Made by a program: the position numbers and the translations under genes | Assembly (NCBI GenBank): GCA_950295325.1 | Contig: OX485807.1 | Span: 12,613,001-12,677,000, forward strand | Direction: 5' to 3' | Length of the DNA stretch: 64,000 nucleotides | DNA from: Polytrichum commune | Taxonomy: Eukaryota > Streptophyta > Polytrichopsida > Polytrichales > Polytrichaceae | Notes under the pieces: model-generated | The model's input: the letters and a program-made list of their open reading frames with translations, nothing else | The model's database searches: none | What the model was told of the DNA's origin: nothing | Shown here: in pieces, positions 27,434 through 40,374 of the stretch | How positions within the stretch are numbered: the first letter of the stretch is position 1 | Layout: every line of letters starts with the position of its first letter

Positions 27434-29089
27434 GGCCAAAGTGTTGCCAATCATCACATAAACTCTCACAAGTGTGGTAATTATTGAACCTAGATTGCTT
27501 AAGATGCATTGAGCACATAGTGTATAATTAACTTTAAAATGAATGTTTTGTGGTGTATGTTTTTCACTACAAACCTTGCCATCTACCTCTCAAACATTGG
27601 TGACCAATTGAGAAATTTGACCACGTAAAGGGCCTAGGGTTCATAGTGTGTATGTAAACTCATTCATCATGGACAAAGCAATTGCAATAAAACATACCTC
27701 CTATTAGATTGAGAGCGGCATAATTCCAATTTAAAGTCACTAGACTAGTTTGGAGTTTTTTAAGTCATTTATTGGAGTTGAATTGCTTCAAAGTATTTAT
27801 TCCCATGCTATTATAAGAAAGTTGTTGTATTTTCACCTTCCTATGGATAGTTTTACACACATGACCAAAGCCCTTAAGTACAAACGATTTAGGATTATTC
27901 ATGGTGATGGTCGGTGTTTTGAAGCCATGACACAAGAAATCCTCAACTATTTTTTGAAAACCTTGGTTATGGGACATAGTGTAAAGTGGACCTACACGGG
28001 GATGTAAGGTAGAGGCTACTAAAACCAACACCTATAAACGCCTCCCAATTGCCAACACTCTACTACCTTGAACCATTCCCCATGGTGTAGGAGTGTCTGG
28101 GCCCACAGAATGACAATTTTGAGTGCCATTAGTGGTGCCACCTCATAGCGGGCTCCACTACCTTCATGAAAGGTAGGTAACAAGCTCCACTCTATTCCGG
28201 GTTGGTTGAAGGTGGGTTTAGGGTGGCCAGTCAATGTCTATTCTAGCCATCCTATACGTGGGGGGGGGGGGAGACGGGTCTAGCCATTCTATTCACAAAG
28301 CCAAGGAGGTAGGCCCAAAAAGCACAAAGGGGGTTGGTTCTAGGCATAAAGGGTGTTGGTTCATGATGGCAAGGGGGTCGGTACCAGGGATGCACACTTC
28401 ACAAACAAGATTGAACCGTTGCATTCTAAGATCTCTCATTGATTAAAAAAAAAACAAAACCGTCCAAGTTCACTTCTCACTAGCACACGAACACGTCAAG
28501 ACCTAAAAAAAACCATCACGGTGAAAAAAAAAGTCTACATGAATTCGTACACGACAAGCTATGGACAATGTTTCATGATCTACCAATATTGGCACAAGCC
28601 CCCACCTCCAAGAGGTGGCAGACCTTGCTCTACAAATTCCAACAAACCATGTCAATTAACCACATGGTCACGGCCTTTGGACGAGCATCAAGGGCCCTCA
28701 CCTCACATTTCTACATGGTCACGGCTCTCGGCTCGTGCGTGAAGTGGCCCGTGAACCTAGTCACACAGAGTTTGGTGTTGAAACATTTCATTTTTATGAA
28801 GATTTTTTTTTTTAACCCTGCCCGCAACGCAATGCAATGCAAGTGGCTGCCTTGTGTGTTTGATAATGCTGATGCGCAATGGAAAAGCAAAATAATGTTG
28901 GCCTCCAACAGGAGAGTGGGTGGGTGGCCATTTAATGGGGGCTGCCTGCCACTCTCCTTGCATTGGTGCACCTTCCTCCCCCCACCTCACCCTAGAGGAG
29001 AGGGCGAGCCCGAGGAGGCCCGGTGCCTTTGGGGAAAGAGGGGGGGGGGGAGGGGGTTTGGCACTTTGCAAATAAAGCTGCGCAACTTG
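27434..29089. other. Repeat-block sequence with a degenerate family C end
   Basis: A family A fragment lies at about 27505-27600. Near 28590-28750 the words CACCTCCAAGAGGTGG and CTCGTGCGTGAAGTGGCCCG recall family C elements (5602-6100), suggesting a decayed copy ending near 28750. A 179-codon frame at 28568-29107 crosses this and a G-run and is not treated as a gene. Confidence 0.45.
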
Positions 29090-29751
29090 GCCACCTCATT
29101 CCTCTAGTCCATCTCTTTGTTGTGTCAGTCCGTATGTGTTTGAGGGGGCATTAGGGGGGGAGGGGGACAATGAGGTGGGGAAATAAAGCCTCCCGTAAGT
29201 TGATTGTTTTTGGGGTCGCTTCACACTATGGCCGTCCAAGTTGAGAGGTTGTCGGATTGAGTGGCCAAACTTTGTTGAGAGTCCAAAGGAATGATTGAAA
29301 ATAGCCAATAAAATATAAGAATTGGAGCCATTCGGTCAGGCACAGTGTAAAGCTTTGAAGGCCACCTCATTCCTCTCGTCCATCTCTTTGTGTCAGTCCA
29401 TGTGTGTTCGATGGGGCATGAGGGGGGGGGGGGAGGGGTGATGAGGTGGGGAAGTAAAGCATCCCGTGAGTCGATTGTTTTTGGGGTCGCTTCACACTAT
29501 GGCCGTCCAAGTCGAGAGGCCGTCAGATTGAGTGGCCAAACTTTGTCGAGAGTCCAAAGGAATGGGTTGAAAATAGCCCATAAAATATAGGAATTGGAGC
29601 CTTCGGCCAGGCATAGTGTGAAGCTTTGAAGGCCACCTTATTCCTCTCGTCCATCTCTTTGTGTCAGTCCATGTGTGTTTGAGGGGGGATGAGGGAGGGG
29701 GGGTAACAATGAGGTAGGGAAATAAAGTATCCCGTGAGTCGATTGCTCTTA
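29090..29751. repeat. Tandem repeat, unit about 270 bp, with internal G-runs
   Basis: CCACCTCATTCCTCT (29092, 29362) and its variant CCACCTTATTCCTCT (29633) mark successive units. TTCACACTATGGCCGTCCAA follows in each, at 29220, 29491 and 29759, so the period is 268-271 bp. The third unit runs into the MITE at 29752. Each unit has a G-rich run of different length after GATGGGGCATGAGG or similar. TTCACACTATGGCCG is also the tip of that adjacent MITE, so the array may have grown from element ends. Confidence 0.85.
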
Positions 29752-30324
29752 GGGCCACTTCACACTATGGCCGTCCAAGTCGAGAGGTTGTGGGGTTGAG
29801 TGGCCAAACTCTATTGAAAGTCCAAAGGAATGGGTTGAAAATAACCAATAAAATATAGTACTTGGAGCCTTCGGCTGGTTGGGCATAGTGTGAAGCATGC
29901 CTTCAAGGCCAAGGCCAAAGTCCAAACCTTTGGCCATGAACTCCCATGGCGTCTCAACTTGGACGGCCATAGTGTGAAGCCTCCAAAGGCCAAGCCCAAA
30001 GTCCAAACCCAAACGAGCATCCCACTTTATTCCTTGCCCAAAACAACCCCTCCAATCTAACGGCCAAGATCCTGTCAATGATTGATGTTTTTATGGAAAA
30101 AAACCGACGGCCTCTCGACCATAGTTTGCGTTTCCATTTCCATCCAAACCAAACTTCCTTCGAGAGTCCATCGCCTTCGTCAAAAAGTAAGCATTTTAAA
30201 TTGCGACATCCTTTAACCTTTGGCCTTAGTGTGAAGGGTCGAGGGGCCAAATTCTTGGTTTCTTGCAATCTGATTGGTGGAACTTGACAGCCTCTCGACC
30301 TTCGGCCATAGTGTGAAGCACCCC
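29752..30324. mobile_element. PIF/Harbinger-like MITE with TTA duplication
   Basis: Starts GGGCCACTTCACACTATGGC and ends with the reverse complement of GGGGTGCTTCACACTATGGC; the inverted ends continue through a GTCGAGAGG block. TTA flanks both sides (29749-29751, 30325-30327). 573 bp. The interior has two further CATAGTGTGAAGC copies (about 29885 and 29968), so it may be composite. Its right TTA is also the left TTA of the next element. Confidence 0.8.
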
Positions 30325-30327
30325 TTA

Positions 30328-30622
30328 GGGCCGGTTCATGCGGGTCCCACATCCCCAAGTCTCCAAGTCACTTGAGGTCAATCCGTGCAATCTCAGCCGT
30401 TGAGAGCGTGGAAGTTGGGCCTTACCACTTCACATGGGGTCCCAAGTCCTACTTCTTCCAAGATGACATGGGTACCGACGTGGCGGCACTTTTTGGAGGC
30501 GAGGCGAGTGACTTGTGTAAAGAGTTGGGTCAAGCGAAAAGCTAGACCCGATTTTGCCTCCATGTTGGGACTTGTCGACATGAGTGGGACTTGGGGGCTC
30601 GGGACCCCGTGTGAGCCGGCCT
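30328..30622. mobile_element. Short PIF/Harbinger-like MITE abutting the previous one
   Basis: Left end GGGCCGGTTCATGCGGGTCC, right end reverse-complemented AGGCCGGCTCACACGGGGTC; the inverted repeat continues to a CCCCAAGT block, about 40 bp in all. TTA flanks both sides (30325-30327, 30623-30625). 295 bp, GC-rich, non-coding. Confidence 0.8.
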
Positions 30623-30625
30623 TTA

Positions 30626-32149
30626 TAGCAGTGTCATGATTTTCATCACCTTCCTTTGCGGGTGCATGCTCACAACACCTACGAAGGGGGATGGGCAAAC
30701 TTGGGGAGGGGAGGGTGAAAATGTCAATTACTATTGTAGTGCCCGGGGTATTTTGTTTCATGGTAATTTAACCCCCTTTGATCGAGGTCAAAAAACTCCA
30801 CATTGGGATGGCCCTTCGGCATGTGTTAGGAAACCAAATTGGGTCCCCCATCCTATTATTCCCCTCTCATCTTGGAAGGTAGAACACATGGAAAGGTTGT
30901 GACATGTATCATACGGGGGTGAGAGTCTCATTCATTTGACAAACAAGCCATGAAATAATATGCAGTATGGAGGTTATTCTTTTTGGTTGGCATGACAACG
31001 AAATCAATATCAAAAACCCTGAATTAGTCTAGTCCAAGCCATTTGACATGAGTCAACCACAAACATGTAAGGGGTCATGTTTTCATGTTGGATGGATGAG
31101 AGGTATGCTCATATGCGATAATTTCCCTCTCTCTTTATATGGGAGGGGTGAAAACGTCATGAAACATTGTACGAGTACAACGCAATGATTTTGTTCTAAT
31201 ATAAATAACCTATTACTTTTCATATATATATATAATCTTATATTTTGCATCATCACTCAAGCCTCATATGCCCTATTTTGAGCATGATAATTGAGTGGTT
31301 GTGTCCATTCCCTATAAATTAGGATTTCAATTCACAACACCTACAAGTGGGAATGTGGTAGAAACTTGCCTCTTGCAAGCTTGTTGTTAGTTAATTCAAT
31401 TGGGTCCTATTGGATCAGAATCAAAGATTATGATTCCAAAATATAGGTCAATTTTACTAATAATAACAATCATTGGGGTATGCAACGTTTCTATGCGGGA
31501 TAGGGGTTGGGCCATTAATTTAGAAGAATGCTAGTGACTATGAATTGTTGATAGTGGTCAACTATTATGTTATTTTTATTTTATTTTCTCGGGGAAAGAA
31601 GAAAAAGAACATGGACCCAAAAAATCTAGTCCTTGGGTGGCAATTGCAATGTTATGCGCATGGACCCTCAACATTAAAGAAAGACTTTTTGAAGAACTCC
31701 CGCTCACAACTCCCACATATTGGATTTACCATAGTCGACCACAATACTATCTTGGAGTGCATGGCATCTTAGTACCAGCCTCCCCAACCTATCAACCTTT
31801 ATCTCTTCCCATTCACACCCACCTACCATCATTCACATTCAAGAAGCCAAGCTATACTAAACAATTCACCAACCAACTTGTTTCATACTATCATATCCTC
31901 TACCAACAAGTCCAACGATGCACTCACTTGCCAACATAAAAGATTTGTACCCTTTACCCTCGCAAAAGGAGGTGTCTTGACGATGATCTACAACACAATC
32001 TACTCTTGAAAAAACGTCACAAAAAATACAAATTTCCATGGAAATATCCATGTACCTCAAGACTTTATTAATCTTCAACAAGCCCTTATACCCCATTACT
32101 CTAACAAACCTATACATGCCCTCACATGCAAACGGCCTCCATTTAATGC
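30626..32149. other. Repeat-block sequence including a family D fragment
   Basis: 30990-31150 contains family D blocks (CTAGTCCAAGCCATTTGACA, ATGTTGGATGGATGAGAGGT). The remainder, including a 100-codon open frame at 31637-31939, shows nothing I recognise, though it leads into the retrotransposon relic and may belong to it. Confidence 0.45.
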
Positions 32150-32982
32150 CCACCACACATGCAGATATTACCTCCATCATGAACTCCTCTCCAAATTAAC
32201 TAACCATCATAGCTATCTACTTCAGCATGGACATCTTCCTTCACAGACACTCCACTGCCAATGGAACCATCCCCCCAGCCCATGAGGATCAAACATGGAC
32301 ACATTTCATGACAACCCTAGACTTATAACCCATCCCCACTAACACTCATTTCTCAAGACATTGAGGGGATAATTACTCATCCACTAGCCTTATAGATGGT
32401 TTCTAAAACCAACAACCCACATACACACATCACATGCACCATAGACACCTCTTCCGCACACAGCTCTGACCACTTCCCCGTCATGCTATACACACCACCA
32501 AATCTTGTCATTCATAAAGCTTTGGGGCAATACCCCACAGATCACACGCCCTGGCTACTCATCCCAATCTCAAAAGCCACACTCTAAACCCTAAACGCTA
32601 AATTCAGTAAAATAACCCATAATGACACCTTAACTCTCACCAACATACTCACATCCACATAAACCCTACCCCCGTAATTGTGGAAACATGCCCAATTAGA
32701 GATGCACAAACTCATTACCACCCTCATCAATTGCATTAAAACCACATTTTTTGCAAAACACCACAACCCCTCACTTCACACACCAGACTCCAAGGCAAGC
32801 ATCCTAATTAAGGAAAGCCTAACACGTCTTAAGGAAAGCCATGAACATAATCAAACTAACACCCCTAGCAAACCACACACATCACTTACCAATACATTGT
32901 TGGGAATTCTCGCCAGTGTTGTCAAATAAACCAAAGCTCAAGTCACCATAATTACAACCAAACAAACCCACACCTCCCTCAT
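32150..32982 (+). pseudogene. Non-LTR (LINE-type) retrotransposon relic, plus-strand copy
   Basis: The translation shows an endonuclease C-terminal motif, IDTSSAHSSDHFPVMLYTPP, with SDH at about 32466-32474. A linker follows (LWKHAQLEMHKLITTLINCI at about 32678) that also occurs in the minus-strand relic at 43800-47500. Three in-frame stops (after ISKATL, and two before LWKHAQ) interrupt it, and the same three are present in the other copy. The match ends near 32982, where a family B MITE remnant begins. Dead and 3'-truncated. The 5' limit is uncertain. Confidence 0.75.
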
Positions 32983-32984
32983 GT

Positions 32985-33120
32985 TGCTGTAAGTTTTTAT
33001 CAACATCATAATTTTTCACCAAATAAGCTACATCATATTCTCCGGTGTGCATACTTATTATTTATGTTATTTGGGCAGAAAATGATACTCTCAAGAAAAA
33101 GTTATAGCAATGTGTGACTG
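32985..33120. repeat. Family B MITE remnant, inverted
   Basis: On the minus strand it repeats the family B interior: ATCATTTTCTGCCCAAATAA, then GTATGCACAC and ATATGATGTAGCTTATTTGG. The terminal CACTATTTTG ends are not found. It truncates the LINE relic. Confidence 0.6.
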
Positions 33121-36100
33121 ATATCTATCATCTCATTTTTTTTTTATGATGTTTATCTTAAGAGGTTTACAAATCATTTGGTTCATCAATGAACCAAAAT
33201 GCAATGAAAATTCTATTTCAAATGTTGTAGCCAATACTAAATGTAAATATTCACATTTAAAATCAATATGGTGTGGTATGTATTTGTAGTGTATCGTGTG
33301 TATACTTATATTTTACAGACATTGTGATATGTAAATTACTTGTACTTTGAAATCCATGTAATACACAATCCACTCTAAAACCACTAAATTGTTTATGCAA
33401 ATTTTGGATCATTTTCTACCACCGGCATACCCACTACCATGATGTCATATTCCTCAATGATTTCAAAGTGGTCTTTATTGCATTGTTCCCCTCACTTAGC
33501 TTAAATTATGACCACATGGGGTCCAATGACATTCAAGGAAGATCGACTCAATGATGATGGACACATTCGAGCTTATTTAACAAATCGTATATTTATAGTG
33601 CTTCTACAATCTTTTAAGATGAGTTTGTGATAGATGAAATTCCATTTTGTGTAGCATCTAAGAATGGAATTATGTATGAAAGGAGTAAGAATTGCTAGGT
33701 TTTATAGCAACACAATGTAGTGTAAGTGATGCGGGCCTAGAAGATGTATATTACGTAATGTGTTATTGTGTAGTCAAGTATTTCGGAATCTAACTTTGGC
33801 TCGTTGTGGGGCATTCTCCACATTATCGAAACAAGTCCTATAACTATATATTTGTAGGCAACACATTCTTTTCTTTCTAAATTTTATGGGAAATTTGAGG
33901 GATTAAAACTTGACACAATGTGGATGATATTTTGACGTAACAATTTTGGAGTGCTAAAAAGAAAGAAGAATTCACGTCAATCTTTGCATCCAACGTGAAT
34001 TTGAACATGTTGGCTGAGCCATGTACAAGAGTCCCCTTGGTATGTGATGGAGTTTACTACCTACCGTGAGACAGGTGGGTAGTTGTTTTGATAATGACAT
34101 TGTCAGTGCCAATTTAAACCGCCGGGGGGGCGGGGGGGGGGGTACATGTCCTTCTTGTTTACTGTCTTATGGAGTGCTTGAGATGGTACTTTCACATTTG
34201 AGTATGCATACTTTTACTTAGGAAGACATTAGTGAGCATACATACGTAACATAGGCATATATGGCTCATAACATTAGTGAGCCTATTAACGCTAAGATAT
34301 CAGTTGCATAGTAACGCCGAGTCTCACGAGATTACACTACCAGTTGACAAACATTTGTCAGCCTTTGATATAACCTAGGATATGCCTTGTAGTAGGGCAA
34401 AGTGACACTACTATGCATGTACCACTAATTAAATAGCATTGACGGTGTGTTGAAGGTAAAGAACATGGATCGAAACGACATGGCTTTTTTTACAAACACA
34501 ATACACTAGAGTTGGCGGCCCTTCCACTCTTGTAAATACTTACGCCCTTGCAAAAGAAACCATGCATGGCCCGCTTATAAAGTAATAACCGTTGACACAC
34601 TTTCATACGTGGGGGTCCAAATTCACTTGGATTGTAATTGTGCAGTTCCTGATATTCCAACTGCCACTGTGACTGCATGCATCAAATAGAACACGGAGAA
34701 CGGTGGAGAGAGGGAATTGTCGTATACAATCATACGCTAGGGGTGGGTCACTTTGTGCATTTTTCAAACGACATGCGGTATAATATAGGGAGGATTAAAT
34801 TCATTTGAAATAAAAAAAGTTATAAAAAAAGTTACAAATAATTGAGGGTGCATTATTTCTACTATGACCATGAGGCTACAATGCTATCGAATAAGTATAC
34901 ACATTAGATAGGATTGATGAGGAGGAGCAACACTGAAAAGTTTGTGATCGAGAGAAATGTATAGGGTTCATGTATGAGGTCTGTGCTTGTGTGCAAACTC
35001 CCTACGGAGCGGATGTTGTGTTTGTAAGCACACAGTCGTTTATGTTTTGGTGAATACACCTACACTTTGTAATGCATATAATACAAGAGATGTTTTATTT
35101 GTTGATATGGTTGTGTAAGATATGCTAGTGTGACGTGGTTTTGTTATGTCTGAAGTCCCTTTGAAGGTCATAACTTCAAGAACCGTGTTTGCATGCGATA
35201 GTATGTATGCAACGGTATGTTTGGACATGAATCACGTTTTATTGCTGACATGGAATATAGACTACAATAAAGTGCATTGGCATGGGAGATATAAGTAATG
35301 GTAGGGTGCAAACAAATAGGGGTTTTTTTAGGGAATGAGAACCTTTAATTCATGCCGTGGAAGTAATTAGCCCTCCACCACATGTAGTGCACATAAATTT
35401 GGTAGAGTGATCCACCCTTGAGCGCACCTCTCATCCATCCAACATAAATGCCTTGAAATAGTATGCAACTTGGAGGTTATTTTGCAAGTTGATTTGACCC
35501 CAAATTACTCTACCCGAGGTCATTTGAGATGAACAAGCCACAAATCTATAGGGGGCGATGCAACCTAGAGGTTACTTCGTTTAGTTACTTTTACACAGAA
35601 ATTGGCTTTAAAGACTCTGAATTAGTCTATTGGAGGTCATTTGAGATGAATGGGCAACAAATCTACAAGAGGTCAAGTTTGTATGTTGGATGGATGAGAG
35701 ATACACTCCCAGCATACAATAATTCCCTCCCTCCCTATGCACAACCAATCATCAATTGCGTTCTCTCATACTGAGGTATGCAAACATCACTTGAACGGTA
35801 ATTCATGCATACACCTATATTCGAGTGGACTATGACAAGGCTTGTACATTGATATATATACAATGAAGTTGATTTCACATATAAATTTCCCTCTTTACCC
35901 ATGCAAAACACCTCTAGGTCAAAATTCAAATCACACGAACTTATAAGGTTGTTTATCAATCCATATAGCAACCGTAGTAAAAGAATCCCATGTACTTGGT
36001 TATCATGGTAATATGTATTTGGAATAGTGTGGGATATCGAGAAATTCACGTAGGGCGACCTAATTGCACATACTACTACTGTAGTAAAAAATGGACACCA

Positions 36101-36663
36101 TGAAGACAAGTGTCGCGATAAGATTGGACAAGACAAAGCGATCACTATACACATGTCATTTTAAAGTTCAAATGGTAACACGATCGAGGAGAGCTCATGC
36201 CATGCTTAAAGAGAAAAGAAGAAGAATATTCCACTATGACTTGTATAAATTTTGCATCTCGACTCCATTTTGGTGTTTGAAATGATGATATTTCCGATTC
36301 ACAATTGCTGAGTGGATGAGAGAATTTTCAATCCTATCGATCCAACTGTCGAAAGTGTTTGTGGAGTTGGAACTTGGAAGTCTCCATGATAGGCCCGCGT
36401 TCCCTTGTTATTAATGACATGGCCAATTATATATGCAAGGTCTCTATTGCCCAAGCTGGCAATAAAGAAGTGCACTATTAAGTAGCAAGTGACATAGTGG
36501 TGAATAGTACATACAACTGAGCTTCGGATAAAGAATCTAGAGCACCACCCAAACCTTTATCTTTGTTTAATATAGTTCGGTCAACTAAATGTAGAATGGA
36601 TATATAATGGAATAGGTATTCTCTATTTAAGATTTGAAGCAAGGGTTAAGGAATATTTGCTCA
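33121..36663. other. Repeat-block spacer with a family D copy and a G-run
   Basis: No gene recognised. 34124-34142 is a G-run broken by one C. 35405-35740 carries a partly duplicated family D element (CCTCTCATCCATCCAACATA at the left, TATGTTGGATGGATGAGAGA at the right, and two copies of GGTCATTTGAGATGAA inside). Confidence 0.5.
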
Positions 36664-37163
36664 GGGTCACTCCACACAGGGGCCAAGAGCCGTGACCATG
36701 AAATTGTGAGAGCCCAAAAGAAAGTGTCCAAACGCCGTCTCAAGACACCTCCAAAATCAATGTAGTGTGGTCACGGGCCCTCGAGTGTAGTGTGAAGTCA
36801 TATGTGACCGGGTCTTCAACCAAATGTTATTTCAATGAAATTCTAGTCATGTGGGTCCTCACACATGATGGAATAGAATAAACCAATGGTTGTGAGCCTT
36901 CGGAGAGCCATGGTCTCCCGGTTTTGTGTTTGGCCTACCTCCACGAGGTGGTTTTTGAAAATAGTCCAAGTGACCATGCAACATGGTCCATCTGATGCCA
37001 TGTAAGAATCCATGTGGACTTTACATCTATGTTGCATTCATATTCTCCGTTGGTCCCTCAAGTGTAGTGTGAAGTGAATTTGGACCGGCTCCACCTTTTC
37101 CACCAATGAGAGTGCTTGAAGTGTAATGGTCACGGGCTCTCAGTCTCGTGTGTGAAGTGGCCC
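36664..37163. mobile_element. MITE-like element, family C copy 2
   Basis: Co-linear with 5602-6100 across its full length. Shared blocks include GCCAAGAGCCGTGACC, TGTGAGAGCCCAAAAGAAAG, GGTCTCCCGGTTTT and CTCCGTTGGTCCCTCAAG. The right tip CTCGTGTGTGAAGTGGCCC is intact; the left tip is mutated (GGGTCACTCCACACAGG). No clear target duplication remains (TCA before, TTT after). Confidence 0.85.
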
Positions 37164-37862
37164 TTTTTATTAGTACCATAACATCACTCAACCGTTTAGA
37201 ATATGCACGTGGGCTCTAATACCTCACCTGATAAAACGCTAGGGTCCGCTTGGATGTATTCGACATTGAATACAGGAATTCTACACCACAATTGCAAAGG
37301 CATTTGTCCCATTTTGTATCCTTGACCTAGCTATTGTTTTGATAAGAAACATACTTCTCCACACATTGTCAAACAAGGTCATGCCGCTTAAGGTGTTGTG
37401 AATAGGAGAGTTCACAACATGACAAATTAGCTAGAATTTAGGTAAACATGGACAAAAGACTTGTCCAATAAGAAAAACACATACATGTGAGGGCATCATT
37501 TGCATCATCAATACATGCACATTGCAAAACCAGTTATTTGAGCCCATTCAATTCTCAAAATACAATGAAAACTCTAATTATACATAAATTGGAAAGCAAG
37601 GTGGTTAAATCGTCGCTCTAGATGTGTGGTTCTCAAAAAAAACACCATGTGCATGTAACCAAAACATGTTGACAACAATAATTGCAGACACATTTAAGTA
37701 TAGAGTATTTTAAGGCCATTTCTACCATAAGGTTTGTGAATGAAACGGGGATAGAACAACATGTATGCGATTTCAAGATGTCCATATTTCATGCATACGT
37801 CTATATTTACTTCATACCAATCTAATTCATTCTCTTGTCACACACAACTTGAGCATTGAACA

Positions 37863-38066
37863 GGGAGAACCGACGGTTAGTTATAGATAAACCGATTGAG
37901 TTTGAAAAATAACCAGTTGAAGTTGGAGACTTCAAGAGAATTACCGATTGTTTAAAACGAATCTATGGAATATGCCTCAAGTTAGTAAAGCAATACCAAA
38001 AGATGTCAACATGTAACCGGTTGGATTTTGGGTCTCAACCGACTCTTATGCCCAAAAACTTACCGG
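37863..38066. repeat. Dispersed repeat family F copy 3, reversed
   Basis: Reading the minus strand gives the family order seen at 6985-7205: GGTTGAGACCC, CAACCGGTTACATGTTGACA, CAACTGGTTATTTTT, then CGGTTCTCCCTG. This copy is uninterrupted at the position where copy 2 carries a MITE. Confidence 0.75.
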
Positions 38067-40206
38067 GCATTGAACTTGAGAGCTCGAGCTCCAACTTTTG
38101 CAAGTGTGGTGGGCCAAGGTGAAAATAATACAAGCCCTTCCATGTGCCTAGATGATGGTGGGTTTTGTCTCAAGGTTGGTGTATGTTGTTGTTCTTTTTG
38201 CATTGACTTTCAACTCCGATTGGTTCTAGTTTTTCTTATCGGTGCCAAGTGGTGTGGATACTATTTCTCCTTTAAGCCATGTTGATGGCATCCACTATGT
38301 ATCACCCATGTTCCCATCATTGTTGGGGTAACTAGGTTGTGATGTCATCATGTTAAAACAATGTGGAGCATTGAAAGGGTCCATGCACCTAGCTAGTAAG
38401 GGGCCCGAAGGAGTGATTCAATTGTCCTTGGTCGTTGGGAATGTGTCCAACTTTCAATCGAGGCAAATAACTTAGTCGACGTAACAAACTCGTGCTAGTA
38501 GACATGTGCATTCACTTCGGGTAGGTGTAGTACGAAACACTTTGATTTACACACAAATGTAGTATCAACAAACGAATGAAAAAGAACTCGCATCGGTAGA
38601 AGAGGAAGTTTAGCCTCACATTAGATATGTTTCGTAAAGTATGATGCAAAGATTGAGTTTGGAGATGGCTTCCGAAATATGGTTATGGAGGATATTTTTA
38701 TACCGTATCCATATCGTTGGAACAAATTATAGTGCCAATGATTATCACCAAATGATCTTCAAAATATTGGCTTTCAACAATTACATGTAAATTAAATAAG
38801 ACACCATGTTTTCATTACCATCTTTCATTAGCTAGAAACATGAGCATATCCAAGTATTGTTGTCACATATGGATTTATTCTCACTTTATCCTTTATTGCG
38901 TTATGCTAAACATGGATCCCATACCATATACCAATTAATTTTTTTCTTTTTAATACTTGTTGAAAGTTATGAATTGTCATGTATCCCGTATAAACACACC
39001 CCACATCCTTCAAGAGTTCAAGACCTACAAAATATCACTACATAAAGCTAGTATATGAAGCATCAAATCACAAGTTGTAGAGGACAACATTTATACATTC
39101 AACATCAATAAATTTATATTTTTCCAAACAAAAAGGAACACTTGTCATTATGTGATTGGTTGGATAACATCTCCAAATGAACTTCAACAACAACGTGTTT
39201 AACATGACCCACACTTGAATGGGCTACGTTTCCATTCCCCCCCCCCCCCGAACAATCTTCCTTTACTACTATGAGTGCCTATGAGATCGCAGAACGCTGG
39301 TCACATGAGGTACTGAAATGTCATCATAAGACCTGAAAATATTTAAATCCACCAATGTGAGACGACACATGGCACGGTCAATTAGTGGTACACTTTACAT
39401 GTATGCGCGGTATTGCCAATTGCACATATAACATGTCTCATAAAATAAGATACGTGGCCCAGTTGTTAGCACTTCTAACTTCATAACATATTTGGTTGTT
39501 AGATCAAACTAAGATTTGACTCGTATGGCTAGGAACTTCAAATAACCAAGATCATCATGTCTTGGGGATTACACTCAATATGAAGGGCCGTATTGGTTCC
39601 GTGCCTTTGGTAATTCATGGGTTTGTCCCAAGGCCAAAAGAGTATCAATTACATATCAACATAATATCACTTGTAGATGTACATTTGAGATGGGGGGGGG
39701 GGGTGAAGGTGTCATATTACACACTCATGTGCTTTTGACTCTCTACATTGAGTGCACTCCCCAACTGTTGTTTCTAGTCACATAATCAAAGTTGAGACAC
39801 CAAAATATTTAGAGGTAAATGTGAAGGTTACTTTTCTCTCTAAAAAATCACATGGACCCTCTCCATTGTGTTGACCATTGCAACTAAGTTGGTGTCTATA
39901 TTTTGACTACAAAGTACAATCTCATTGCAATATGGACCTTTTTACTGTCCATTGTAACCCTAAAATGATGCCTTAACCTTGATTGGGCCTCGGAGAAAAT
40001 ACTGATGAAAATATCTTATCGATAAGCCCAACTATAAATTTTTGTTCTTTATAAAGAAAGCCAAACTATGATAGTTTTTACATTCTTATGCGGCTCTCCA
40101 GTTGAAACCCGGGGGTTGCACACAGCATTGCAAAAGAAATGGTGTGTGTGCATTGTGCCCAAATGAATACCCTTACAAACAATGTTTAGGGTTACAAGAA
40201 AAGGAT
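38067..40206. other. Repeat-block spacer, no recognisable gene
   Basis: Nothing recognised apart from a 13-base C-run at 39237-39249 and a 12-base G-run at 39692-39703. Confidence 0.4.
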
Positions 40207-40374
40207 ATATAACATTATTCGTATTCATAACAATGTTTTGTGGGACTGACATAATTCCACGTCGTTATTCTGGATATTTCCCACATTCAGTCTGAATGTG
40301 GAGAATATCCGGGAATACTACGTGGAATTATGTCAGTCCCACAAAACATTGTTATGTATCTGAATAATGTTATG
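40207..40374. repeat. Near-perfect palindrome, about 83-bp arms
   Basis: The two arms meet at CATTCAGTCTGAATG (about 40284-40298) and pair almost without interruption. Paired blocks: AACAATGTTTTGTGGGACTG against CAGTCCCACAAAACATTGTT, ATAATTCCACGT against ACGTGGAATTAT, and ATAACATTATTC against GAATAATGTTAT. The loop is 2-3 nt. It is either a fold-back element or a hairpin-RNA source. No coding capacity. Confidence 0.92.

Noticed and set aside
28568-29107. 179-codon open frame, plus strand
   Set aside because: It crosses a decayed family C element end, a T-run and a G-run, and enters the tandem repeat. No recognisable domain.
29954-30358. 134-codon open frame, minus strand
   Set aside because: It lies mostly in the right half of a MITE and runs across two element boundaries.
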